Positions 48,680 through 59,865 of a stretch of 64,000 bases of DNA are shown here, piece by piece. This DNA is from Synanceia verrucosa (Eukaryota; Chordata; Actinopteri; Perciformes; Synanceiidae): the NCBI GenBank assembly GCA_029721515.1, contig CM056556.1:22342669-22406668 (forward strand), given 5' to 3'. The notes under the pieces were generated by a model. That model saw nothing but the letters and a program-made list of their open reading frames with translations. It had not been told where the DNA came from and made no database searches. Numbering within the stretch: position 1 is the first letter of the stretch; each line of letters begins with the position of its first letter. A program made the translations under genes and the position numbers.

Positions 48680-48960
48680 TAAGATTGAGACCTGAAATGC
48701 AAACTGAAGTGGATGTACTTCCCATGGCAGCTGAAGAAATTCAACCTGCCAAAGACTGTGATAATGCAGTTCTACATTGCTATCATTGAGTCCAGCTTCA
48801 CCTTCTCTGGTACTCTGCTGCCACTGCCAAGGACAAGTTGCAGTGTATTATCTGCTTTGCAGAGAAGGTGATTGGTTGCCATTTTCCATTTTTCCAGGCT
48901 CTGAAGTATGCAAGAAAGACTGCACCCGTCCCATCTTAGTCACAAACATTTGTAGTCAAT
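48680..48960 (+). mobile_element. LINE ORF2 C-terminal scrap
   Basis: LKKFNLPKTVIMQFYIAIIE, then SSFTF, and later KYARK resemble the end of fish L2/Rex1-like ORF2 (K-F-x-L-P...F-Y-x-A-x-I-E-S). Stops are present. Confidence 0.5.
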
Positions 48961-49211
48961 CAGAACCATAAGCTCACACCGTAAGAAAATTGTCCTCACT
49001 GCAGATGTCCTAATTGTTCATTTAGTTGGTAAATTTCCAAGAGTTATTGATTTTTGTTTTTCTAAGTACAACACATGATGATTGTGAATGAATGATTTTA
49101 TGCACCAAAACACCAATTTCAATTCATTGTATATGCATACCAGAAAATAAACGATTTAGGCTGACAAACAAATTCAAAACTGTAATTTGTGTTATAAAAC
49201 GTACAGACATG

Positions 49212-49282
49212 AGAAACAAGCTCTTTATGAGAAGTATTTGGCTCTTATGAGAGCCTTTTGGGGGTCTGGTGTCCAGCAGTCT
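49212..49282 (-). pseudogene. Ghost of a deleted H2A gene (3' end only)
   Basis: The + strand GAAACAAGCTCTTTATGAGA, the inverted stem-loop GGCTCTTATGAGAGCC (49240-49255) and CTGGTGTCCAGCAG are collinear with the 3' flank of the intact H2A at 62161-62227. Straight after CCAGCAG the sequence jumps to GGCGCTGAGCTCCAGAGG, which in the intact locus lies about 605 bp further on, next to the H3 promoter. The whole H2A coding region and its half of the shared promoter are gone. Confidence 0.85.
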
Positions 49283-49427
49283 GGCGCTGAGCTCCAGAGG
49301 AGCCCTTCTCCAATCAGGAACCGGAGGTCTGAAGCAGCGTCACCACTTTACAGCCGGTTCCACTGTTTAAGAACGGCACATCTCTTCATTATAGACTACT
49401 TCATCTCCTGACCGAAGAGAAGAAATT
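49283..49427 (+). promoter_or_regulatory. H3 promoter (upstream half lost)
   Basis: It retains CCAAT at 49310-49314, a TATA-like GTTTAAGA near 49365 and the TCTTCATTATAGACTACTTC leader shared by all three H3 copies. Compared with the other copies the divergent H2A side has been deleted. Confidence 0.75.
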
Positions 49428-49838
49428 ATGGCAAGAACCAAGCAGACCGCTCGTAAATCCACCGGAGGTAAAGCTCCAAGGAAGCAACTGGCCACCAAGG
49501 CTGCCCGTAAGAGCGCCCCGGCCACCGGCGGCGTGAAGAAGCCTCACCGTTACAGGCCCGGTACCGTGGCTCTGAGAGAGATCCGTCGTTACCAGAAATC
49601 TACGGAGCTGTTGATCCGCAAGCTGCCCTTCCAGCGCCTGGTGAGAGAAATCGCTCAGGATTTCAAGACCGACTTGCGCTTCCAGAGCTCCGCTGTTATG
49701 GCTCTGCAGGAGTCCAGTGAGGCTTACTTGGTCGGCTTGTTTGAGGACACCAACCTGTGCGCCATCCACGCCAAGAGAGTCACCATCATGCCCAAGGACA
49801 TCCAGCTGGCCCGTCGCATCCGCGGAGAGCGAGCTTAA
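49428..49838 (+). CDS. Histone H3 (H3.2-like), copy 1
   Basis: This intronless gene encodes 136 residues, the standard H3 length. It begins ARTKQTARKSTGGKAPRKQL after the initiator Met. Ala31 and the SAVM signature (residues 87-90) mark it as replication-dependent H3.1/H3.2 class rather than H3.3. Residue 96 is Ser (H3.2-like) and residue 95 is Ser where the usual H3.2 has Ala. The histone-fold core and all tail lysines (4, 9, 14, 18, 23, 27, 36) are present. It forms the (H3-H4)2 tetramer of S-phase nucleosomes with H4. The H4 gene follows 1 kb downstream on the same strand. The start is fixed by the invariant N-terminus. Confidence 0.97.
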   Translation: MARTKQTARKSTGGKAPRKQLATKAARKSAPATGGVKKPHRYRPGTVALREIRRYQKSTELLIRKLPFQRLVREIAQDFKTDLRFQSSAVMALQESSEAYLVGLFEDTNLCAIHAKRVTIMPKDIQLARRIRGERA

Positions 49839-49868
49839 ACTGTTTGCAATTGTCCCACAAACCACAAC

Positions 49869-49884
49869 GGCTCTTTTAAGAGCC
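49869..49884 (+). terminator. Histone mRNA 3' stem-loop (H3 copy 1)
   Basis: GGCTCTTTTAAGAGCC has a 6-bp stem and TTTA loop, the SLBP-binding element, 31 nt after the stop. Uniquely, an AATAAA follows at 49916-49921. The other two H3 copies have AACAAA there. Confidence 0.97.
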
Positions 49885-49965
49885 ACCTCAATCTGACTGA
49901 AGGGCTCTTTTCTCTAATAAATACATCTTTCTACGTCATGTTTTTAGGAATGATACTCTGCACAC

Positions 49966-49989
49966 GTGTGTGTGTGTGTGTGTGTGTGT
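49966..49989. repeat. (GT)n microsatellite
   Basis: Twelve GT units lie between H3 and H4. The tract is absent from the other H3 copies. Confidence 0.9.
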
Positions 49990-50697
49990 ACATTCTAAAT
50001 ACACAAACAAACATTTACTGCTATAAACACTCAGCAACACAAAGTATAACCGGTTAACACAAATTTAATTTACTGATGGAATGGAATTTAGAAAATATTT
50101 CAGTAGCTGTGGATCGTTAAGTATGTCTCCACAAAACATGGGGAAACATGGGAATGTGCAGCTGCTCATAGATACCGAGCACAGTGCTGTTAAGCTTGGC
50201 TGCTGTTTACTTTATTTAAATCACCTGGAAACACCATAGTGCTACATTATAACCATGTAGAACCCTATGCAAACCAGACATTGGGTTTTACTAAGATCAT
50301 CATCATCATGTATTTTAACGACTTTATGTGACCATAATAAATGGTAAACTGAGAAATATTCCTGTCTTGATTGTTCTTCCTCTGAATTGAACAACTGAAA
50401 AACGGACAAAATTACATTTCCATGCCTCAATATTGAATATGAACTAAATGACAACAAAAGAGAAACACTGTATAACTGACTTTGGTGGTGGTGGTCAACA
50501 CTTCCAGTCAGGATGCAACAGATCTCAGCTCAGCAGCAGCACAGGTTCAGCACCCTGGAGAGAGACAGCAGCTCTGTCTGTGTCATTGTCACTGATATGT
50601 GTTGATGTTTATTACATCGTCACCATGAACGTCCGTTATACTATATTGAAATACTGAAGCTGACCAATATAGCTATTACTTCTGTTTACCTGTTTCT

Positions 50698-51159
<462 letters not shown>

Positions 51160-51187
51160 ACACACGCATCTATAAAAACCTGGCAAA

Positions 51188-51203
51188 GGTCCTTTTAAGG
51201 GCC
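51188..51203 (+). terminator. Histone mRNA 3' stem-loop (H4 copy 1)
   Basis: GGTCCTTTTAAGGGCC forms a 6-bp stem with one G-T pair and a TTTA loop, followed by the usual ACCC. Confidence 0.96.
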
Positions 51204-52615
51204 ACCCGCTTTGTCAATGTAAAGATTTATGTTCCTGTGAAAAACAATGAGTTTTTCGGTAGTGTAAAAAACGAGCACTGGTAACACAGTATTATGACAA
51301 TGAAGCCCATTGAGAGCCGCCTTCAATAATTATCTGTTTTTCTTTATTTCAAAAACAATGTAGGTTTCAGTGGAGAAAAACAGCCCTAGTTTACCGTGTT
51401 TGATTCCCAGTCTGGGCTTTTCTGGCGTTAGCATGTTTTCAATGTGTCTCTCTACAGGTACTCCAGTTTCCTTCCACAGAGAAGAGATTATATTGATAGG
51501 CTATTATTTTCTCATTGTTTTAGGTGCAACATTCCCAGCCTTTGAAAACACCCTTTTCAGATCACTTTCTGTGTTGTCCAGTGGGTCCTCCAATCTTTCA
51601 ATATTTGACTCAGACAGGTGGGGAGTGAAGACTGGTTCTGGTGGTCTGATCCATGGGGCCAAATAAGTTAATGCTGGTTCTGAATGAAACATGTCAGAAT
51701 ACAGAGAACAGTTCGTTGAGTATGGAACTGTTTTGACAGAAGGGACCATCACAGTGAACTTCAGAATGTATTACTCATTTATAGATTCTATCTGATGTGT
51801 TTAAGTGACAGTTTAAATGTAGAATTTCATTTTATATGCAATTATAAAATGTATCTTTAATAGAAAATAAAAATTCATGAAAGAAGCCCAAATTCTGATC
51901 ACATCAGCTCCAACCTGGTGGCTTAAAACTAATTTTATATAGCCTTAATATGACCCATCATGAATGATTTCAAGGGGCTTTAGAATCTGGAGCTGAGATT
52001 TGGCCAGCAGGTTACAAATGAGGGAGCTGTCCACGTTAGTTGTGTTTACTGACTGGTGGCATTACTGCTATCAAAATATCCTTTTAGTAATTTAGGTTTT
52101 ATAATATTATAAACATGTCTTTTGTTACATATATTTCTCAGAGCTTCTGAAATCCCACTAGCCAATAAGCTGTTTTTATTATTATATAGAAGGCTACTCA
52201 ACTATTGGTTCTGTGTGTAGTTAAATGAAATAATTGACAGACAGCATCTTGACTTTATAGATGAAAGAAGAAGAATCAAAATACATGCCTGCCTTTCATA
52301 TTAGATTTAATGTTATAAGATTATTGGAGCAATACAAGCTGTTAGGAGTCCCTCATGTGGTTCAACAATGGACTGCATATCATATGACACATTTATTAAA
52401 TACAGTCTGCTGCGTCCCACCTGTGGGCTCCGACCCAGTGTTTTGGCAATGACTGCTCTAAACGATTAACTTGTAAAGTGCTGCTGTTCATCTTGAATTC
52501 CTCTTCTTTGAGTCACTAAATCATTTTTACACCTACAGTATGTTCCCTTCAACAAACCCATCTGTTCACAGGGGGGGGGGTCTCTTGTTCAGCGCATGCT
52601 CAGTCCAACTCAGAG
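51204..52615. other. H4-H2B intergenic DNA, nothing recognised
   Basis: No gene, histone scrap or clear mobile element was seen. A ten-G run lies at about 52572. Confidence 0.5.
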
Positions 52616-52728
52616 GAAAACCAATCGTGTTCGAGTGATAGCACAGTGCTATTTGCATTGAGTGGATACAAGATGACCGCACTGTGCCGGTCCCATTATG
52701 CGAATTTAGTAACTCCCAGTTATTCGAC
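52616..52728 (+). promoter_or_regulatory. Histone H2B promoter with octamer
   Basis: CCAAT (52621-52625) and the octamer ATTTGCAT (52651-52658), the OCT1 site typical of H2B promoters, are followed by a weak TATA-like GATACAAG. The octamer lies 70 nt before the ATG. Confidence 0.85.
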
Positions 52729-53103
52729 ATGCCTGAAACCACGGTTAAAGCGCCCAAGAAGGGCTCGAAGAAAGCTGTGTCCAAGAGCGTCAGCAAGAGT
52801 GGTAAGAAGAAGAGGAAGACCAGGAAAGAGAGCTACGCTATCTACGTGTACAAGGTGCTGAAGCAGGTCCACCCCGATACCGGCATCTCCTCAAAAGCTA
52901 TGGGTATCATGAACTCTTTTGTGAGCGACATCTTTGAGCGCATCGCCGGTGAGGCCTCCCGTCTGGCCCACTACAACAAGCGCTCCACCATCACTTCCAG
53001 AGAGATCCAGACCGCTGTCCGCCTGCTGCTGCCCGGTGAGCTGGCTAAGCACGCTGTGTCTGAGGGTACCAAGGCTGTGACCAAGTACACCAGCTCCAAG
53101 TAA
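52729..53103 (+). CDS. Histone H2B
   Basis: This intronless gene encodes 124 residues, the normal fish H2B length. The start is the ATG before PETTVKAPKKGSKKA. The in-frame extension from 52684 lacks histone character and overlaps the promoter. The fold RKESYAIYVYKVLKQVHPDT, HYNKRSTITSREIQTAVRLL and the C-terminus AVTKYTSSK, with its ubiquitinated Lys, are intact. Differences from the commonest fish H2B are a Ser/Val-rich tail (AVSKSVSKSGKKKRKTR) and VSDIFERI in place of VNDIFERI. H2B pairs with H2A in the nucleosome. It is the only H2B in the window and is not paired with an H2A gene. Confidence 0.97.
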   Translation: MPETTVKAPKKGSKKAVSKSVSKSGKKKRKTRKESYAIYVYKVLKQVHPDTGISSKAMGIMNSFVSDIFERIAGEASRLAHYNKRSTITSREIQTAVRLLLPGELAKHAVSEGTKAVTKYTSSK

Positions 53104-53129
53104 AGCTTCTGATAAGACAACAACACAAA

Positions 53130-53145
53130 GGCTCTTATAAGAGCC
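53130..53145 (+). terminator. Histone mRNA 3' stem-loop (H2B)
   Basis: GGCTCTTATAAGAGCC has a perfect stem with a TATA loop, 26 nt after the stop. Confidence 0.96.
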
Positions 53146-54392
53146 ACCCAATCCATCTAAAGACTAGTCCTGTTATTTTTAAAGTTTTAATCATTTGGCA
53201 TTACTGCTTGTCTGAAGCCACCATTACTGCACTCAGAAAAATATTCTTAGACAACCACTTAATAAGCGCTGACACGTCTCTCCACAAACGAAAAATTCTG
53301 AACCAACCTGAAAATTAAACACTGAAACAATTAGCGCGAGTAATTTTAAGCCATGATCTAATGCGTTTATAATCTGATGGGTCTCGTGCGATTAGGATTC
53401 ACTTCAGGTGTTTTAAACCTGAAGTGAATCCGAATTGCTGACTTATCATTGCAAAGTAAGTTTTAAACGCCGTAGACGTTCGAATTACGTGAGTAAGAAA
53501 ATGAGTGAATATTTTTCTCAGAGTGAAGTCACAAACAGGATGATACCAAAAAAGGTCAGCTGCTCGTGACAGCATCAAGGATCCACAAACGAGACAACAA
53601 ATCAAAAAAATTGAAATCTATGAGTGAAGCTGTGCACATCTGCGACATCGTACCAGAGGCAGCCGGTGAGATGCTTAACTATGAAGCTCTTTGAGGATCC
53701 GTACATCCGAGCTGTGCTACTCACCCGATTAATTGTTTCTTACTGCCACATGTTCTTTGTCTATGAATCCGTGCGTAAAAGTACCATTTTTGTAAATCAC
53801 TGCGCAAAATAGTGGCGTTGTTTTCATGCGTCTTTAATCTGGCTTTAATTGGTGACGTTTGTTACAAACGCGATCGCATAAATACATTTCTTTCAACCGA
53901 AAGGAGAAAATTTAGTATTTAAACCTTGAACAAGATTGTGCTCCGTTTACATACATTTTGTGGAATGTTTAATATTTAGGCTTTAGTGCATTCTTTAGAA
54001 GATATACATATGATGCCGCTGCTACACTCTTAAAAAGTTTTTTTTTTTATTGGGTTTTGTCTACTTGCGTCTGTATACTTTCAAAGATTATGCATCCAGT
54101 GCAAGCTGGCACAGTTAAGGCTCATATATGATGAAATAAGACTAGTACAAATCAGCTGCTATGAAACAAAAAAACTACACAAGAGAGCTGAGAGACTTGC
54201 CCCCCCGTTTAAGATATCTGTTGCTTTGAAAACGAAACAATAGGATTATGTAGTATGCCTTTCATAAATAGCGAGTTTCTTAACTAACTTTATACTGAGA
54301 TGAAGTTTACTGACCAACAACTAATGAATAACCGTTATTTATTTTGTCCTTGTCATCTTCAAGATGTAATCAGTAACAACAAAGGAGGAAAA
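53146..54392. other. H2B-H1 intergenic DNA with a strong hairpin
   Basis: No gene was seen. The one notable feature is the inverted repeat at 53391-53435. Confidence 0.5.
53391..53435. repeat. 19-bp inverted repeat (hairpin)
   Basis: GGATTCACTTCAGGT (53395-53409) pairs perfectly with 53417-53431 across a 7-nt loop. Four more bases on each side extend it with one mismatch. It lies between the convergent ends of H2B and H1. Confidence 0.9.
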
Positions 54393-54413
54393 GGCTCTTT
54401 GAGGATGATGGGT

Positions 54414-54429
54414 GGCTTTTAAAAAAGCC
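54414..54429 (-). terminator. Histone mRNA 3' stem-loop (H1)
   Basis: On the minus strand GGCTTTTTTAAAAGCC forms the stem-loop with a TTTA loop. It is followed by ACCC and then TCAAAGAGCC, a good histone downstream element for U7 snRNA pairing. Confidence 0.93.
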
Positions 54430-54468
54430 TTTTATAACAGAGCGTTAGTCTCGCAGAGTGATAGTAAA

Positions 54469-55077
54469 TCACTTTTTCTTGGGTGCTGTTTTCTTGGCTT
54501 TGGGCTTGGCAGCCTTTTTAGCGGGGGCTTTCTTGGCTGCGGGCGCCTTTTTGGCGGCCACCTTCTTCGGGCTCTTGGTGATCTTTTTGGGGCTCTTCGT
54601 GGCCTTCTTGGGGCTCTTGGCTGCTTTCTTCACCGCTGCAGGCTTCTTAACCTTCTTGGGGGATTTCTTGGCAACTGCTGGCTTCTTGGCTGCCGCTGTT
54701 TTGGGCTTCTTGGCCGCTGCGGGTTTCTTAGCTGCAGGCTTCTTGGCTTTAGGAACGGCTTTCTTGGCCGGCTTCTCTGCAACCTTCTTGCTCATCTTGA
54801 AAGAGCCGGAGGCACCGATCCCCTTGGTCTGGACCAGGGTTCCCTTGGCCACCAGGCTCTTGATGGCGGTCTTAACGCGGGCCTTGTTCTTCTCCACATC
54901 GTAGCCGCCGGCAGCCAGAGCCTTCTTGACGGCAGCAGCAGACACGCCGCTCCGCTCCTTGGATGCGGCCACAGTTTTCAGGATGAGCTCAGCGACGCTG
55001 GGGCCGCTCTTCTTCGGGTTAGACACCTTCTTCTTGGTTGCTTTGGCCGGCGCGGCTGCTGGAGCTACTTCTGCCAT
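54469..55077 (-). CDS. Linker histone H1
   Basis: This intronless gene encodes 202 residues. The start is the ATG before AEVAPAAAPAKATKKK. A 33-codon in-frame extension upstream lacks H1 character and covers the leader. The globular winged-helix domain runs from about residue 25 (SGPSVAELILKTVAASKERS) to 100 (VQTKGIGASGSFKMSKK). The tail is Lys/Ala/Pro-rich with five SPKK-type motifs, the CDK sites of somatic H1. It binds linker DNA at the nucleosome dyad. It is transcribed toward H2B, with convergent 3' ends. Confidence 0.97.
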   Translation of the reverse strand: MAEVAPAAAPAKATKKKVSNPKKSGPSVAELILKTVAASKERSGVSAAAVKKALAAGGYDVEKNKARVKTAIKSLVAKGTLVQTKGIGASGSFKMSKKVAEKPAKKAVPKAKKPAAKKPAAAKKPKTAAAKKPAVAKKSPKKVKKPAAVKKAAKSPKKATKSPKKITKSPKKVAAKKAPAAKKAPAKKAAKPKAKKTAPKKK

Positions 55078-55244
55078 TGTTTTTTTTCCACTGAGAGTCT
55101 GGACAGACACACTATCGCAGGAGTCTGACTGGATTGTTGAAAGCCCGGAGCAGGAGGCTGTCCTTAAACACACCATGAGAACCGTAGAGACTCAACCCAG
55201 CCAGTGGCTCCTCTGAGCATCTGAAAGACGTGCCGCTTGTGTTT
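55078..55244 (-). promoter_or_regulatory. H1 promoter with H1 box
   Basis: On the minus strand AAACACA (55238-55244) is the H1-specific AC box, about 160 nt before the ATG. A TATA-like GTTTAAGG lies at about 55163-55170. Confidence 0.7.
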
Positions 55245-57050
55245 TCTCTGCACTGATAAAAGCCTATAAACTAAATGTGGAGAAGGGGTGAAGGCTGACA
55301 GTGAAGGGAGCTCTTAGCGAACTCGTGTCTCTTCATATTCAAGTCATGTTCAGCTTTGATGCTCTCTGCATTTTGTTTGTGGAGCCTTCAAAGCTCACCT
55401 ACTCTCCGCCCTGAACAGCACTGTTCTACGACTTTCCCCACTCATTTCTCTTCTAAAATGATCTAAAATACCCCAGATCTCCATCAAACGCAGTTTTCCA
55501 ACTGGCCCACATGTTTGTCCAGTGACTCAGTGTACAAACAACCATCTGTTGTTGATGTGTTTGTAATAAACTGAAGTTATTGTGGGAGCAGCAAACACAC
55601 TGATGATGGCCGTAGCTTGTGGTGCAGTTTGGTCAGACTTCCTATCAGAGCTGCTCCCTGTGACTCTGAGCATGTCCTCTGCTCAGGTCTACTTTTAATT
55701 ATTATTAGTTACTCTCTATTTTTAGTGGTCAAACACACTGACAAATAAGTGTCGCCTCTCTGGGACAGCTGGGACACTGTTTGTATTGATATACATGACA
55801 GTGCTGAATAACAACAGTTAATCTGCTGAGTAACAGCATATCAGATTATAAAAATATATTACAATATATTACAATAACGTTTAAAAATGACACATTCGGT
55901 GCATTTATGGAGATGTCTGAAAATGTCGTTTAAATCATTCCTCCTTGCACAAACACTGATGTCACCGTAGAGCTTTGTTCCTAATCATATCACATTTAAA
56001 ATAATACATAGATTATTGGTACCATGGACAGCTCCACTCAACTGAAACAAACATGCACATGCATTAACAGAGAGGTGTCAGAGTGAAGGTGCTGTCTATA
56101 TCAAGGCGTGCTGAGCAATTGTGGATTTATTAACTTGCTCAAAGGCACCTCTAGCTACCAGGCTACTCTACAGACTTAGTCCACCATGGGCTTGAACCAC
56201 ATATCCAAAACCAGCCACTCCAAAAGCCAGTTACATCTGACAGCCATCAAACTCAGGCCTTCTGCTCACTTCTGCTCACCATGTACAAAAGTTCACGGAT
56301 GAAACAGCCATTGTGTGTTGTATCAGGAGTGGGCAGGAGGATGAATGCAGAAGGCTGATTCAGCAGCAGCTTCTGTGAAAGACTGCTGTCACTGTCCTGC
56401 TCCATAGACGGACTCAGGAGATCATTCCTCTGCCAAGCCATACAGTACTTCAACACCTCTCGAGGTGAGCAATAACACAAACACTGAGCCAAACTGCCTT
56501 GTCACAACTGTCATTTTACACCACTGCATGGTAAAGCTGTAACTCTAATATTTTGTTTTCTATTTTTTTTAATCTTTCGTTTTTTATTAGAATTTACACC
56601 ATTGCATATATTTTGGAACTACATTTTTTTTTTTTTTTACACCCTTGTATGTTTTTATCTTTCAACCTGCCACAACTGTGAATTTCTGTTCGAGATGAAT
56701 CAAATTTTAATCCATCACAAAAAATATTTTCATTTATACCCCATCAGTGGAAATTCAGCTTACAGCATCATAAAGCAGTACAAAGCACAGTATCACAACA
56801 ATAATTAACATGTTTTACTCTAAGATACAAAGAAAATTACTAATAACAAGCAAAATTCAAAGCAATATGCAGACCACTTTTTTTCTCCTGTCAGTCTGCG
56901 TTGAGTTGATGTGAAGTAACAGTATTGATAAACTTTTTAACCACTAATCACCACTGGCGAGAATGTTCGGCCTCATTCATCAAATGTAAGTGCAATCACT
57001 TCCTAAATTATTTTATCCAAAATCGGAAAATAACTCTTCATAGGGATAAA
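55245..57050. other. H1-H4 intergenic DNA, nothing recognised
   Basis: 1.8 kb, AT-rich toward 56.6 kb, with no supported gene or element. Confidence 0.5.
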
Positions 57051-57056
57051 GTGGGT

Positions 57057-57072
57057 GGCCCTTAAAAGGACC
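57057..57072 (-). terminator. Histone mRNA 3' stem-loop (H4 copy 2)
   Basis: Reverse complement GGTCCTTTTAAGGGCC, identical to the H4 copy 1 element, followed on the minus strand by ACCCACTTTATCC and a GAAGAG purine patch. Confidence 0.96.
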
Positions 57073-57117
57073 TTTGGTAGCTTTTTTTTATTTATTTTTT
57101 TTTGTAGACGTGTGTGT

Positions 57118-57590
<473 letters not shown>

Positions 57591-58169
57591 TAAACAGAAG
57601 TAATAGCTATATCGGTCAGCTTCAGAATTTCATTATAGTATAAAGGACGTTCATGGTGACGATGTAATAAACATCAACACATATCAGTGACAGTGACACA
57701 GACAGAGCTGCTGTCTCTCTCCAGGGTGCTGAACCTGTGCTGCTGCTGAGCTGAGATCTGATTGATTGATTCATATTCATTACTGAGGCATGGAAATGTA
57801 ATGTCTTCCGTTTTTGTTTTTTTTCGTTGAACAGCTCAGACAAAGAAAAATCAAGACAGGAATATTTCTTTCTTCACTATTTATTATGGTCCATGCCATA
57901 CCATAGCATTCAAAATGTAAGAACTCCAGCAGCAACTCTTACAAAATGAGCTATAATTTACAAGTGCCTTTCATATTTTTCTTCTTAAGCACAACCACCC
58001 CATACAGGGTTGGGCTTAAGTAAGTGTGGATGTTGTTCTTAGGCATGTGTCCAACAGTAACAGACAGGATTAAACTGATCTCAACACAGGGTTCAGCGAC
58101 ACATGTATTATGTATATCAGATTTCTATGTACAAATATCACACAAGCAAGCAGAACTAGCCTTGATGAA

Positions 58170-58450
58170 AAGTTCAACATTAATGCCTTATGTATGAATT
58201 TACTAATTCTGAAATACTCACAATGGCACAGATGTATTCTGCATCAGAACAACCACCCCAAATATACAGCCAAGTCATTAAGAACTATTTTCAGCATCAG
58301 GAAGAACAAGAAGTCCTGGAAGTGACGATACAGCCTCCAGAAAATCCCGATCTCAACATCATTGAGTCTTTCTGGGATTACAGGATGAGACAGAAGGAGA
58401 TGAGGAGGCCGACAACCACACAGGATTTGCAACGACCTACCAGCCCATGT
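58170..58450 (+). pseudogene. Tc1/mariner transposase C-terminal fragment
   Basis: One frame gives QNNHPKYTAK and the next, after a +1 shift, gives YFQHQEEQEVLEVTIQPPEN then PDLNIIESFWDYR. This is the second and third catalytic region of Tc1 transposases (normally Q-D-N-D-P-K-H-T and S-P-D-L-N-P-I-E). The second catalytic Asp region reads N-N-H, so it is inactive. No inverted repeats were found. It lies between H4 and H3 copy 2 and has no counterpart in copy 1. Confidence 0.75.
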
Positions 58451-59408
58451 CTTTCAAAAATTTTAGGCAAGTGACTATTAACACATCAATTTTGAAAGAA
58501 TTCTTATTTATAGCATTTTCCACATCTGCATTTAAATAATACACTGCTATTAATCATTACATATTTAAATTTGTCAGTCTAATTGTAAAAAGGTAATATA
58601 TTACAGTAAAAAACAATGAGGTTTCTAGTGTTTTTATACACAGTCAGTATACAGCTTTCAATAATTCTGGGTTGCTTCCTTCGTCTCCTTTGTCATCTCT
58701 GCTGATGTCCTGCACACCTACGGGCAATAAGCAAGCATTGTAAAGCAGGAAAAAAACTGACTCAACTACGGAAAAATGTTGTTGTGGAAAAACATATATA
58801 TCCTACCTGATCATATACATGTACCTACTGTAGCAGGTGGCATCACATTTGGGGCATCTGACACCATAAAGCTCAGCACTAGCGCTGTTACTGGTCTCAG
58901 AACTACTTTAAAAATGCATTATCTAAGCTGCTATATGGTCACATAGTTCAGTGATTAAAATCATAGAGTATGAAAGAAAGCTTGAAAAATATCTTATCTT
59001 AATAAAACCCAATGTCTGGTTTGTGTAAGAGTACATATGGTTATATTATAGCACTATGGTGTTACTAAACAGCACTGTGCTCTGGTACACAGTCTATGAG
59101 CAGCTGCAGGCTCACCAACGTATACTGCTTTCTCACTCCTTGACCATGTTTGACAAAGACAAACTAAACAACAAACAAGTAGTTAAATATTCATTGTTAT
59201 TTCTAAATGATCGTTAGATGAACGCAATCAATACTGAGCACTTTTTTTTATTAATACAATTTGGATGGTTGTAGCTGGTGTCGTTGAGTATTTATAGCAA
59301 TACACCACTACGTATGTATTTAACATATACATGTATATATTCTTAGAGGAAACTTGATGTAGAAAGATTTGTTTGTTAGAGAAAGGAGCCCTTCAGTCAG
59401 ATTGAGGT

Positions 59409-59424
59409 GGCTCTTAAAAGAGCC
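59409..59424 (-). terminator. Histone mRNA 3' stem-loop (H3 copy 2)
   Basis: Minus-strand GGCTCTTTTAAGAGCC, 31 nt after the stop codon. Confidence 0.97.
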
Positions 59425-59454
59425 GTTGTGGTTTGTGGAGCAGTAGCAAACACT

Positions 59455-59865
59455 TTAAGCTCGCTCTCCGCGGATGCGACGAGCCAGCTGGATGTCTTTG
59501 GGCATGATGGTGACTCTCTTGGCGTGGATGGCGCACAGGTTGGTGTCCTCAAACAAGCCGACCAAATACGCCTCACTGGACTCCTGCAGAGCCATAACAG
59601 CGGAGCTCTGGAAGCGCAGGTCGGTTTTGAAATCCTGAGCGATTTCTCTCACCAGGCGCTGGAAGGGCAGCTTGCGGATCAACAGCTCCGTAGATTTCTG
59701 GTAACGACGGATCTCTCTCAGAGCCACGGTACCGGGCCTGTAACGGTGAGGCTTCTTCACGCCGCCGGTGGCCGGGGCGCTCTTACGGGCAGCCTTGGTG
59801 GCCAGTTGCTTCCTTGGAGCTTTACCTCCGGTGGATTTACGAGCGGTCTGCTTGGTTCTTGCCAT
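59455..59865 (-). CDS. Histone H3 (H3.2-like), copy 2
   Basis: 136 residues, protein identical to copies 1 and 3, including Ser95-Ser96 and the SAVM signature. Intronless. The start is the ATG before ARTKQTARKS. It is divergent from H2A copy 1, with 350 bp between start codons, and so shares a bidirectional promoter. Differences from copy 3 are a few synonymous changes. Confidence 0.97.
   Translation of the reverse strand: MARTKQTARKSTGGKAPRKQLATKAARKSAPATGGVKKPHRYRPGTVALREIRRYQKSTELLIRKLPFQRLVREIAQDFKTDLRFQSSAVMALQESSEAYLVGLFEDTNLCAIHAKRVTIMPKDIQLARRIRGERA

Noticed and set aside
49401..49886. 161-codon minus-strand frame over H3 copy 1 (also at 59407 and 62955)
   Set aside because: Antisense shadow of H3, conserved only because H3 is.
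52684..52728. Longer H2B start
   Set aside because: The extension directly follows the octamer and lacks H2B features. PETTVKAPKK is the normal N-terminus position.
54412..55128. Long open frame (238 codons) on the + strand opposite H1
   Set aside because: It is the antisense shadow of the Lys/Ala-rich H1 gene. The minus frame is clearly H1 with its stem-loop.
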